A stretch of 64,000 nucleotides of DNA from positions 11,854,501 to 11,918,500 of the forward strand of contig LR990053.1 in the NCBI GenBank assembly GCA_905147135.1. The letters run 5' to 3'. Position 1 is the first letter of the stretch, and the number at the start of each line of letters is the position of its first letter. A program made the translations under genes and the position numbers. Below are positions 1 through 9,588 of this stretch, in pieces. Below the pieces are notes generated by a model. The model was not told the origin of the DNA and ran no database searches. It saw only the letters and a list, made by a program, of their open reading frames with translations. Source of the stretch: Blastobasis lacticolella. Taxonomy: Eukaryota; Arthropoda; Insecta; Lepidoptera; Blastobasidae.

Positions 1-1
1 A

Positions 2-2421
2 TATATTGTTGTTTGTGGAGATTTTAATATAGATTTATTAGACGTATCTTGTAAATATACTGGTAGGCTAATATCATTATTTAAGTGTCATAATTTAATC
101 AACTTATTTTTAGAGCCTACTAGAATAACAAGTACTACATCAACTTGTCTAGACAACATTTTTTGTGATATCCAGGCATGTAGCCAGTCTGTAATAAACA
201 AATTGCAATCCGATCATTGTGGTCAATTAGCTGTGCTTAATGTTAATATGAGGAAAGAAACAAAAAATACTATTAAATTTGTACCAATTAACAACAACCG
301 TCTAAACAGTTTTAGAAATAACATTATAGAGAAATCATTTAATTTAAAGTATTTTGATGATACAAATGAATATTATAATTCAGTTTTACACATGACAAAA
401 ACTGAAAGTAATAGTATATTCAAACCAAAGGTGAAGGCAGTAAACAGCAAACTTATGTTTAGCGATTGGGCGACAGCAGGAATACATAAGAGTAGAAATA
501 AATTATATGAGGTCTATGCAGAACGGACGTATAATAATAGCGTAGAATTTGCTGAGTATGTTAAACATTATTCGAAGTTATTTAAACGCGTTTGTGCTAC
601 AGCTAAATCGAATTTCGTTAAACACAAACTAAAAAATAGCACAGATGTAGTAAAATCCACATGGCAGATAATAAATAGTGAAACTGGAAAAGTATCGCGA
701 TACTAAGTACAGTTTAAAGATAAATGATAATGTTGTTACCAAAAACTCGGAAGTTGCGGAGGCATTCAATAAATTTTTTACAGACATTCCAGTGTCAACT
801 ACGAAATCCTTAAGTTCGTCTCCTGCTCTCGCTGAATCCTTGTTAAAACAAAATGTACCCGAGAGTGTCATCGATTTTAAGTTCGAGCATGCAACACCTC
901 AAGATATAGTTAAGGCTTTTAAAACCATAAAAATGAAAGCAACTGCCGACATTGATGGTATGTCGGTAAAAATTATTAGCTCTGTAATTGATGTTATAGC
1001 TGTCCACTTAGCGAATATATTTAATAATTGTGTTGATAATGGTGAATTTCCTGACCTGATGAAGCACAGTAAAGTTATTTCATTGTTGAAAACTGGTAAT
1101 ACAACGGATCCTACAAATTTTAGACCAGTTTCAATTTTACTGACTCTAAGTAAAATATTTGAGAAAATCATATTAAATCAACTAAAAGCTCATTTTTATG
1201 GAAGTAACCTATTGCATCATAAACAATTCGGTTTTACTCGCGGTCGTTCAACAACTGATGCAGGTGTTGAACTTATTAAACATATCTTTGGGGCGTGGGA
1301 GGAATCACGTGATGCCTTAGGGGTTTTCTGTGATTTATCCAAAGCCTTTGATTGCGTTAATCATGACATTTTGGTCAGGAAATTACAACATTATGGAATA
1401 AAGGACTTGGCCCTGAACTTGCTAAATTCATACTTGAGTCATAGAATTCAAAAAGTTGATGTGAACGGAGAAAGATCTATGGGGTCTGTTGTCTCTATGG
1501 GTGTCCCCCAGGGATCTATTTTGGGCCCGTTTTTGTTTATTGTTTATGTAAATGACTTACCGTACTTTGTAAAAGATGCCCATGAAATTGTCTTGTTCGC
1601 GGACGATACATCTTTAGTGTTTAAAGTAAAAAGACAACAATTAACATATGAAGACGTGAACAAGGCTATTGCAGAAGTGGTAAACTGGTTTACGGTTAAT
1701 AATTTATTACTGAATGGCAAGAAGACAAAATGTTTAAAATTCTCTTTGCCAAATGTTAGATCAGTGCCCACTAATGTACAAATAAAAGGCGAAAATTTGA
1801 ATTTTGTTGTTTCTACAGTATTTTTAGGCTTTACCCTGGATAATAAATTGCAATGGGGTCCTCACATTGATAAATTGGCGAAAAGGCTAAGTTCTGCAGC
1901 ATATGCTGTAAAGAAAATACGGAGTATTTCTGACGAGGCTACAGCAAGATTAGTTTACTTTAGTTATTTCCACAGTATTATGGCCTACGGCATACTGCTG
2001 TGGGGTCACGCTGCCGACTGGCACAATGTATTTGTATTGCAGATAAGGGCTATTCGCGATTTATCAATTGAGACCTAGAACTTCACTAAGAGATAAATTC
2101 AGGAACATTGATATAATGACAATGCCGTCACAATATATATATGAGAATTTAATGTATGTTCATAAAAATTTACACTTATTTAAGAAGAATGTTCATAATA
2201 TTAATACGAGAAATAAAGATAAGCTTGTTGCTGGTGCTTGTCGTCTAGCCAAAGTCCACAAATCATTTATGGGTCAATGTGTACGCTTTTATAATAAGGT
2301 TCCAACAGATATTCAGAATTTACCATTGAATAAATTTAAAGTCGCTATAAAAAACAAATTATGTCAAAAAAGTTATTATAGTATATCTGAATATGTAAAT
2401 GACAAAAGTCCATGGGACTGA
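2..2421 (+). pseudogene. LINE ORF2 (endonuclease + reverse transcriptase), frameshifted
   Basis: This is the polyprotein that nicks target DNA and copies element RNA. It is open from position 2, before any start codon, so the N-terminus lies outside the window. The apurinic-type endonuclease shows GDFN near residue 8 and the terminal SDH motif at about 204-212. The RT domain shows FRPVSILLTLSKIFEKI, FCDLSKAFD (first catalytic Asp), MGVPQGSILGP and the FADD catalytic pair. Two frameshifts break it, near 700 (after WQIINSETGKV) and near 2060 (after IRAI). The rest reads to ...KSPWD at 2421. It is clearly related to the ORF2 at 15730-18636 but diverged along its whole length, so it belongs to a sister family. 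It cannot encode a full protein. Confidence 0.88.
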
Positions 2422-2623
2422 ACTGCTGTTCTATACAGGTATTTACTTTTAAGATAGTATATAGCACAAATAATGTATTAGTACATAAGACATGTTTAAA
2501 AAAAAAAAGAATTAACGTAGGCTTTGTGGGTTTCTTGCCGTTTCTTTCCCCCACAGAGAACCACCTTGGAAGCGGCGTTAATTTTCCTTCCTCTCCCACA
2601 CATGGTGTCTCCTGTCTGCGCTA

Positions 2624-2846
2624 GGGTAGGGGTAGGGTAGTAGTTAGAGTAGGGGTAGGGTAGGGTAGGAGTAAGATAGCGGTAAGGTAGTATAGGGTGG
2701 GGTAGGGGTAAGATAGTGGTAGGGTCGGGGTAAGATAGTGGTAGGGTAGGGGTAAGGTAGTGGTAGGGTAGGGTTAAGGCAATGGTAGGATAGGGTAGGG
2801 GTAAGGTAGCGATAGGGTAGGGATAGGATAGAGTAGGGTGGGAGCA
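2624..2846 (+). repeat. G-rich degenerate minisatellite (GGTAGGG-type)
   Basis: About 220 bp of imperfect short repeats, built from gggtagggg, gtaagatag and ggtagggt variants, with almost no C on the + strand. It lies in the 3' region of the LINE whose ORF2 stops at 2421. The many runs of three or four G separated by short spacers are G-quadruplex-compatible. It differs from the insect telomere repeat TTAGG. Confidence 0.85.
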
Positions 2847-3492
2847 ACTACCTATCACATGCAGCATGTGTGATGCACGCTCACTTAAAAGTCTGTCTGG
2901 CGGTGGCGTGGGGGCTGGGTCGCTCTTTTCCCTCAAATATGGTTGAATTGGACGATGGCTGGGCCCTGCGTTATACTCGTGAACGGGTGCTGCCTTGGTG
3001 GACTGGCTTACTCTTGCTGTAGTTTTAGGTGGTTTTTCTTAATTATACTAGACATACCTACGAGTATATAATATAATATAGCGTTCCGGCTCTGTCTGGC
3101 ATTGTCGAGCCCGGTTCGGTTGTGGTTGGCGAGGGATACGTTTATCTACAGACATAGGGCGGTCAGCGTGTCACTGTGTGTTTCCTTCCTACTTTCCTAC
3201 CCCCCTCCTTTTTGACGATTGAAAGAGATATTTAATGTCCTAATCAATAAAGAAATTTTGATTTGATTTGATTTACGAACATAAAATCGTTGACCCAGTC
3301 ATGAAACCTTGGTTTCGACTTTTTAACTTTATTTACTTTTTTAATTCAAATGCGTTTACATATTTATATGTAATCGAGTGATTAAATTGTAGATACCTAA
3401 GTCGAATCGAAAAAAACGAGACGATATATTACATCAAAATTAATTATAATAATAGACAAATATTATACCAATATATTATCTAATTGATATTA

Positions 3493-3981
3493 CTATAAAA
3501 ATGACATGTAAATATTATTATTTATGAATAATTATATGATCCTATTACTGATGACTCAGTCCACTGTAGGACTCAATGTCTCTCCCACGAAAAAATAGGT
3601 TATTGCTATAATCTACACGCTTGGCAAGCGGGTTGGAGATCGCAGTGAAATAAAAATAACAATGGAAAACGCTGCTGCCCATTTTCCAGTCTATGGAGAC
3701 TCTAGATTTTTAGTCTCGAAAATATTAGTAGCCTCGTACGACACCCACGAGCGGGGTTGGTGCTATTCTATTCTGCCGGACACCACACGGCCAGCGATGA
3801 TGCAACAGGTTATCTCGTTATCTGCATGGGAAAAAACAATCTTTGGGGCATTGTGGCGTGATCGCGTCGCATCGTCATAATGGTGTTAGAAAAAAAAAGA
3901 AACGAATCTTGATGTCAACGAAAATGATTTTTAACTATTTTCTTTTTTGTTACAGGGAGAGTATAATTTAATCGATATTTA
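3493..3981 (+). mobile_element. Unit-A-specific dispersed element (about 490 bp)
   Basis: Units B (21.8 kb) and C (34.44 kb) read straight through gatattacatcaaatatt, whereas A is interrupted here. GATATTA before and GATATTTA after the insert suggest an imperfect target duplication. The core at 3660-3820, with cgctgctgcccattttccag and cgtacgacacccacgag, recurs in inverted orientation at 45642-45785 and in each 7.4-kb unit, so it is a dispersed family. No coding capacity is seen. Confidence 0.65.
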
Positions 3982-4040
3982 ATCAAATATTATTATTTAT
4001 TAATAAATATATGAATATGAATAAATTATTATGAATAGTC

Positions 4041-4245
4041 ATTAAACCGCCACCCTAGGGTACATGACGATGCGACCGAAGATTGAGCATAAAAACAGCC
4101 TTGAAAGTGTAACGTTGGGAGAACACACAGCAACGATTCCATTAGCCGAACGCATTATTATGGTTGAAACAAAGCGGTTTATACGGAGTGCTTGAAGATC
4201 CATGACACAGGAATGGAACACAGGTATCCGTGATGCGTTATTGCA
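4041..4245 (-). mobile_element. Old LINE 3'-end fragment (also 21874-22073, 34501-34681)
   Basis: A heavily diverged copy of the LINE tail that recurs at 5000-5500. Matching pieces are the ccgccacc start, the attccatt..ccgaacgcatta stretch and ttgaa.aaagcgg. It has no open frame. All three long units carry it; C has lost about 19 bp inside it. Confidence 0.6.
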
Positions 4246-4542
4246 TGCAGACAATTATTGGTTGACTATAAACTGTTGTATTTTGGTTTTGTTTGGGCCA
4301 ATTTCATTATTGCGCTATCTCTGATACACATTTGTTTCTTACTCATACTGTGCTTTTACTTAATTAAAATTGTTTCAGTATTTGATACCATTTTTTTCCA
4401 AACAAGTTTACGGCCTTGCTTGTTGGTCAATTTTTCTCGTTGAGGTAGGCAATACATACATTGTTCCACGGTACTGAGAAACCTTTCAGACTACTATAAA
4501 TACCAAAAGTTCATGAAAACTGTAAAACTACTCATCGTAGGG
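4246..4542. other. Anonymous AT-rich spacer, unit A
   Basis: A + strand frame of 61 codons (4258-4443) is hydrophobic, but it has no recognisable family and no codon signal. The paralogous frames at 22091 and 34698 differ by ordinary point changes, including a changed C-terminus in C. I see no feature here. Confidence 0.5.
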
Positions 4543-4630
4543 TCAGGTGTTAACTGTGACAGACAAATATTTTAAAATCTGGGGTCTTACCATTTCTATC
4601 ACCTACAAAGAGATCATCATTGTCTTCAAC
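4543..4630 (-). other. Orphan exon-like pair downstream of the DUF1091-like gene
   Basis: A 40-nt segment (4591-4630) on the - strand lies between a good acceptor (tttcttttgatcag) and a good donor (gtaagacccc). It is open in one frame only and reads VEDNDDLFVGDRN. A second acceptor (tttgtctgtcacag) at about 4554 would join it to an 11-nt end reading to TGA at 4543-4545. B (22424-22463) and C (35032-35071) keep both splice sites, with Asp in place of the second Asn. It lies 3' of a terminal exon, so it cannot be an earlier exon of that gene. It could be a remnant of a second host gene or a chance match. Confidence 0.3.
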
Positions 4631-4752
4631 CTGATCAAAAGAAATATAAGAAGTATAAGTAAGTAAGCAAAAGAGCGATTTAATTTGATAATAACCGTGT
4701 ATTTTGTTGAATAAAATTGCATTACTGAATAGATTCCCCTAGTGGCATCAGT

Positions 4753-7601
4753 TCAGATAAATTTCAGGTACATTGCAATTTCTAATATTAGCTCTTTAGT
4801 TTTGGTAATAAAGAAGATAATTTTAACATGATAGTTTCCTGGTGGTGTTTTGACCGGGAAATCCTTAGGTGGCATTTCAACTTCTTTAAAACTGTATTGA
4901 CCCTGAAATAAAATATCATAGGTAATTTGAAAGAGTTTCTGATGCAGTTTCAATTATGGAAAGTCAGTGAACATGGTAAAAGACTTCGAAGATTTAATAC
5001 ATTTTTTTTTATTTTACTATCCAGGCATTTGAACGCCACCTCACCTGGTGGTAAGTGACTATGCGGCCGATGATGGAGTATGCCTGTCTAGGAACTGCTT
5101 ATTCACTCTGGCCTTGAAGGCATCTACATTATAATGATCAGGGAACATACTCGCGGGTAATGCGTTCCATTCCTTGGCCGTACGCATTATAAAGGTTGAA
5201 CTAAAGCGGCTCGTGAGGATAGCTGAAAGATCCACTACATAAGAAGGAGCGCTCGCCCGGAGCGCGTCTCCTGATGGCGGAATGAGGTCGTGCAATTGCT
5301 TCGCGCACTCTCGGAATTGCAACCTGTAGAAGACCGACAAACGTGCAACCATACGCCGATGCTCGAGGTTCTGCAGCTTAGCTTCAATCAACTGCGGATC
5401 ACAAATTAACTTTTTTGCATGTTTTTCTACAAAATCCAAAGCAGCCAGTTCGTATTTGGCTCATCCAACCTAGAGGTGGCAGCAGTAGTCCATGCAAGAT
5501 AATGCATAAACGATTAACTAAATTATTTTTAAAATTAAATATGCTTGAACAACTCACACAGCTCTATCTAGCCCCAAAGTAAGCATAGCTTGTGTTATGG
5601 GTACTAGACAACTGATTAACTACTTATATACTTTTAAATATATACATATTACATCCAGACTCCTAACAAAAATTAAAATTAAACATTCAACCAGTTTAAT
5701 ATTATCGCCGTGGTTGCGTCTCTCCCTCACATTGTGTAGTCTTTCTACAGTTGACGGAAACTTTTCAACTTACCGCTGGTACCGGACAGTGCACTGGGAC
5801 GTTGGAGTGTTTTTGTACCCAATTTTTCGACCACGCCATGGTAAACACGGTGCACAATTTTACATCAAATTTGACAAAGTCTGTCGACAATTGCGTATTC
5901 GACCATGACACGGAAACCTGTTAAAGAGCCAGAAAGAAATATGATACTGACTGTTTTGATTATGACCCTAATAGTGCATTCTTGGTGGAACTCCATTGCA
6001 TGATCGAAATAAAACAGTTTTTTACACGAGTTCCGCTATAACTAAAATAATGTCGCGTTCACGCATTCGAAAACACTCGCGCGCGCCGCGACTCGTAATA
6101 AGTGTGCGACAAGCCAGAATGAACCTTATGTTTTGGGTCATAAGGTCTATAGTTACTTTACACACGGCGGTCTGAAATATACCCGGACGTGTTGTCGCGG
6201 CACTTCCCGAAAAACGTTCGGATTAGTTCACTAGAACATACCAGTATCGGGGCCGGGATATATAAACACACAGTTTTGACTACCGGAGCGGTAACTTCAG
6301 AGTTAGAGACCGAGCGAAACCTGCGAGTACCTGCGATATCCTACGACTTCGATGATACCTACGGACTACGAGAGACCTGCGATTGTGGAATATCAGCTTG
6401 ACGTAGAATTAGTGGAAACCTTGGAACCGTCGGAACCTTCATCAATGTTCCACTTCAAATAACGAACCCTAGCACGTAACAATAAACTTAATGTATTGCG
6501 ACCGGTTTCGAATGAATCATCATCAGGTATAATTGCCTTGAACATGTTTAACAAAGTATTTCAATTTTATCAGATTTGAAAAAGACAAAGTTCAATCATC
6601 ATAAGTACCTATTCATCCATAGTGTTTAATTAAAGTCTCTTAAGTAGTTCAAAAAATATTTGAATAAATTTAAAATTTCTGACTTTTTCTGTCGGTCTGG
6701 TTATTGGACAAGGTTATTTATATGATCGTCTATTCGTATTCACACGATAAATACAAGATAGAAGTCATCTTTCATACATCGTTACCACGTGTCTAAACTA
6801 TCTCAGCATACCTCTTTGAATCGTAGTCACCGTATCATTTTCCAGTTTATACCTAAAGCTAATTCATTCGAAATGGGTCGCAATATTATAAAGTTTATTT
6901 TAATCACAGTGGAACTTGTAAAAAACTATATTAATTTATCATTATATGTCTGTAATGGTCAATGTAATGAATTAATTATCTTAACATCTTAGGTAACCCA
7001 GCACTCATACTCCGTAGGGAACGCACACCATTGTAAATAGCCATTGGTATCTTTTCTATCACCACCTGGCCACTCACTTTGTTCACTGCTGTTACTTTCG
7101 TTTCAGGTTTCCATCCGCAAACTCAGTCCGCTGACCGTAGGCCATCCATCCGAAAAAATGTTGTCGTATAATTTTAATCATTTCACTGATGTGTTATGCT
7201 ATTAAGATGCCACAACATTTTTTCACTACACCTTTGCCACTTCTCAAGAAAAAAATAATTTTAACCCAAAATAAGCATAAAAAATTACAGTAAGAAAATC
7301 GTAATCACAGGTCCCTCACTTCGCCAGAAGTGCCGTTGATAAAGTGTACGAAAACATGGACATGCCCCTGCTCTTTCATATTTTAGTCACCAAATTAGGA
7401 CGAGAACTTGGTGTAAGAAACTCATAAAGACATTACTTCGAAACTTACCGATACATTGTTGTCCCATGGCGCTAACGATGTTGTATTAAAACTCGTCACG
7501 TAAGGTGAGCGCCGAGTCTTCCGGAACGTTAAAATGTGCGAGTCTTTCATATATTTCGCATTACAGTACGGGACCGTAGCTCCTTCTTGGCGAAACTGGC
7601 C
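4753..7601 (-). CDS. DUF1091/MD-2-related-like secreted protein gene, three exons (7449-7601, 5774-5917, 4753-4902)
   Basis: Three exons on the - strand join in phase 0 to give 51+48+49 = 148 residues. Exon 7449-7601 follows the AG of attaccag and ends at TCG/gtaagt. Exon 5774-5917 follows ctggctctttaacag and ends at GCG/gtaagt. Exon 4753-4902 follows tattttatttcag and ends with TGA. The product contains PYCNAKYMKDSHILTFRK, a Cys in KLCTVF, HCPVPAGQYSF and FPVKTPPGNYHVKI, then a hydrophobic beta-like end. That pattern (CP..xGxY followed by PxGxY) resembles insect DUF1091 proteins, which are small, secreted and of mostly unknown function. The 3'UTR has a possible ATTAAA signal about 75 nt past the stop. 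No signal-peptide exon was found upstream, where dispersed repeats start at 7642 and Jockey sequence follows. The first acceptor has a weak pyrimidine tract. The intron between 4902 and 5774 holds a LINE tail. The gene call is moderately sure; the family is less so. Confidence 0.58.
5000..5500 (-). mobile_element. LINE 3' end: RT C-terminus plus tail, in an intron
   Basis: A 5'-truncated LINE. The coding part (5059-5460) reads LAALDFVEKHAKKLI...HRRMVARLSVFYRL and ends FKARVNKQFLDRH. This is the C-terminal region after the RT that is widespread in insect LINEs. The short 3' region with acctggtggtaagtgac ends in an oligo-T run (A on the - strand) at about 5002. A frameshift near 5480 ends the similarity. 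The same insertion is in B (22833-23333) and C (35438-35940), so it predates the unit duplications. Confidence 0.8.
5551..5615 (-). repeat. Dispersed 'tactttggggctaga' motif
   Basis: On the - strand this reads acccataacacaagctatgc, then ttactttggggctagatag. I recognise this motif from many lepidopteran TE-rich sequences, but the parent element is not known to me. Copies sit at the same place in B (about 23384-23448), C (about 35991-36055) and downstream of the hybrid LINE in the 7.4-kb units. Confidence 0.5.
5918..7448. other. Intron of the DUF1091-like gene, unit A
   Basis: This interval between two exons is mostly non-coding. It holds a GC-rich patch with a TATA box (about 6190-6500). It also holds a - strand frame at 6976-7113 reading ETKVTAVNKVSGQVVIEK, which ends at TAA. 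B carries that frame with 24 more bases (24828-24989), an in-frame indel bounded by a short gca repeat. I do not recognise it, and an in-frame TGA lies just upstream in both. Otherwise I see nothing. Confidence 0.4.
6190..6500 (+). promoter_or_regulatory. Possible solo-LTR or promoter patch with TATA box
   Basis: TATATAAA at 6259-6266 sits in a GC-rich context, followed about 35-40 bp on by an initiator-like ttcagagt. A TGTTG start at about 6190 and an AATAAA near 6480 would fit U3-R-U5 of a small LTR. No matching target duplication or CA terminus was found, so an LTR is only a suggestion. It is conserved in B (about 24044-24350) and deleted from C. Confidence 0.25.
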
Positions 7602-7641
7602 CTGGTAATTTTTTACCATATTGAAATTCTTAGTCATAAAT

Positions 7642-7730
7642 ACATTTTAAGGGTATGTTCCGGATTTCCTACCGCGTACCTTTGTTGACGAGTAGCTCCG
7701 TGATGTAACGGTCCTTATGTGCCATAAGTA
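7642..7730 (+). repeat. Dispersed repeat, inverted partner at about 10733-10800
   Basis: The segment acattttaagggtatgttc ... cgtacctttgttga.gagtagc matches the reverse complement of about 10733-10800 in the same unit, with scattered differences over roughly 65 bp. The two copies face each other about 3 kb apart. Unit B lacks the 10.73-kb partner (its sequence jumps near 30790); C and the 7.4-kb units keep that partner. Confidence 0.6.
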
Positions 7731-8272
7731 CGTTCCAGTAGCTTAGTTATTACCTACATCACTATAGGTATGTGATTTCAAAAGTATTTGTATGTCGTGT
7801 TTAAATGCGCATGTTCGGGCGACTAAATAATAGCACACAACTTTAATGGCGGGTTTTGTATTGGGGTAGGTACATTGTGATCGCTTTAGCAATTTGGAAA
7901 TACCATAGAACAAATAAAACAAAGTATCGTTTTAAAAATGCCTTTTTCGGAATTTTAACCGAAGCCGCTGCGCACATGTGGGATATTGTCAACAACGGAA
8001 TTTATTAAGATGTTTTGGAAGCGGAAAATAACTAAGAAATGGCGGTGACTTCATTCCTTTACAGCAAGCATATTGTTCCCTAGTCTCAATTGTAATATTT
8101 TTTAGCAAAAATGGTACGCGCATTTGTCTTTATGGTAGGCGAGACCGTTTCTTAATTTTTTACTACCTGCAATTGCTATTAGCGTTGCGTCGATATATTT
8201 TTTTATGTTACACAAGCGATAGGTAGTCCCGGAAAAACACAGAGTGCCGACAGGCGGACCTTGTCATTCATG

Positions 8273-8320
8273 GAGAAATTCAGTAACACGTGTTGGTCAA
8301 ACTGCTGGTTTTCTCGCGCT
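8273..8320. repeat. About 45-bp direct repeat flanking the Jockey remnant
   Basis: gtaacacgtgttggtcaaa plus ctggttttctc occurs here and again at the other edge of the Jockey remnant where that edge survives: B 27785-27830 and about 29134-29178, C about 37176 and about 38632. The second copy is inside Jockey coding sequence, reading ENQPFDQHVLLN on the - strand; the first reads a similar peptide, ENQQFDQHVLLN. This copy may therefore be a second, rearranged piece of the same Jockey element. Confidence 0.5.
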
Positions 8321-8469
8321 TGTGTGATGATGTGATGTGCGGGTCTTCTGCTTCTACTCTGCGGAGTCAGGTGCGGGCCTATGGGGCTAACCCCGTGCCT
8401 GGGCGTCTTCTCAGCTAGGCTGTGTCCTGGCCGGTCATGTAGTGGCGCTGTATTGCGCCTTGCTGGCCT

Positions 8470-8508
8470 CATCGTGCGCTGAGATAGCACTCGTGCGCTG
8501 AGATAGCA
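8470..8508. repeat. 19-bp tandem duplication, copy-number variable between units
   Basis: tcgtgcgctgagatagcac is present twice in A and, with changes, twice in C (about 37364-37402), but only once in B (about 27979). It is a small length polymorphism between the units just 3' of the Jockey stop codon. Confidence 0.8.
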
Positions 8509-8594
8509 CTGTAAAGAGGTTTTATTATCTGTTTGGCCTCATTTGGTGTGTTTGACTTAGTGCCAATAAAGCTTCATTTTGTTACAGATGGGGC

Positions 8595-9588
8595 TCAGTC
8601 CATCTGCCGCATGTGCGCTGGTAAAGGAAGCGATGGGGGTGATACATGGGCTTCTGGTGAGCTTCTTAGCAGCTCCCGGTGGTAGGGGTGACCCTCGGAG
8701 GGGCGGGCGTGGAGAGGAGCGAGGCCCTGCAGATATTCGTATCGCCCGTTGTTGGCGCGGTCGAACATGCGACGCGCCAGACTCCGGACGAACTCCTCCA
8801 CCGAGGGCATGCGCAGGTCGTGCGCAATGATATCGTTGGATATCGTAACGGCCCGCTCCGACGATGACTCGCAGCGAGATGTTCTGCTGGGCCTACAGTT
8901 TCCGGCGGTGGGCGTTGGCGTAGAGCGGGTACCAGGCAGGGGCGGCGTAGAGTAGGCGTGGGCGGATGTAGACGACGTAGATCTGCCGTTTGGTGCGGAG
9001 TGGTAGGTGGGATTGCATCATATTTTGGCCGCAGCGATGTCGGCACGGCGTAACGACACAAAGAAGGCGCTATCGTCCGCATACAGGGCCAGGAATGCGT
9101 CGTCTTCCCATTCTGAGCAGCGACGGTGTCGTGGTGGTGTTTTCCCGCAGCTTCGACATGAGCCCCGTGTGCCACACTCGGTCGAAAGCCTTTTCGATGT
9201 CGAGAAAGACTCCGACGGTGTAGCGGTCTCGGTTTCGCTCGAATTCCAGGTGGTGCAGGACACGTGTGAGCTGGAGCGTGGTGCTGTGTTCGCTGCAGAA
9301 ACCGAACTGCTCCTTACGCAGCTGGATGTGCGGGTGCAGTCTCCGCGGCAGAAGGCGCTCGAACAGCTTCGCAATGTGGGGGAGCATTGTGACTGAGCGG
9401 TAGGACGACGGTTGGCGGCGGTCATTCCCCTGCTTCGGGAGAACTATTACCTTCCCCATCTTCCACGTCGTCGGGTAGTACTTCCATATCGCCGTTGAAC
9501 AGGCGCGACAATGCCACAACGCACTTGCGGGGGAGCCTCTTCAGCGCCTCGGTTGTTACGCCGTCTGGCCCCGGCGACTTCCGCGGAC
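8595..9588 (-). pseudogene. Jockey-clade LINE ORF2 remnant, unit A
   Basis: The - strand frames, together, read KSPGPDGVTTEALKRLP, SSYRSVTMLPHIAKLFERLL, QFGF.SEHSTTLQL, VGVFLDIEKAFDRVWHTGL (first catalytic Asp), LALYADDSAFFV (catalytic pair) and a C-terminal part with YVRNDIIAHDLRMPSVEEF. The stop follows RQMD at about 8590. This order is typical of Jockey RTs. Frameshifts occur near 9490 and elsewhere. Two stretches are missing: between LLRM and EWEDD (present in C, 37921-38091), and the section after AAK up to the C-terminal block. The 5' side is cut at 9588, where about 0.6 kb retained in B is deleted. Confidence 0.85.

Larger units (their letters stand above)
1..3274 (+). mobile_element. 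CR1-group non-LTR retrotransposon, 3' part
   Basis: The window opens inside the endonuclease domain of a LINE on the + strand. ORF2 ends at 2421, and the element runs to a polyadenylation signal AATAAA (3246-3251) followed by a short TTTGA-repeat tail (about 3256-3274). The right boundary is supported by comparison: units B (about 21586) and C (about 34213) carry the same downstream sequence, starting acgaacataaaatcg, without a LINE before it. The 5' end and one target duplication lie outside the window. An A-run at 2499-2508 could mark an earlier 3' end, in which case 2510-3274 would belong to a second nested element. Confidence 0.8.

Noticed and set aside
2624..2846. Telomeric repeat tract
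   Set aside because: The unit is a degenerate GGTAGGG type, not the insect TTAGG, and it lies inside a LINE 3' region.
5597..5908. 103-codon + strand open frame (also 23430-23741) as a gene
   Set aside because: It is antisense to the middle exon of the DUF1091-like gene, which has splice sites at both edges and a family-like translation.
9007..9396. GC-rich + strand frames over the Jockey remnant
   Set aside because: They are complements of RT coding sequence; the - strand carries the recognisable motifs.
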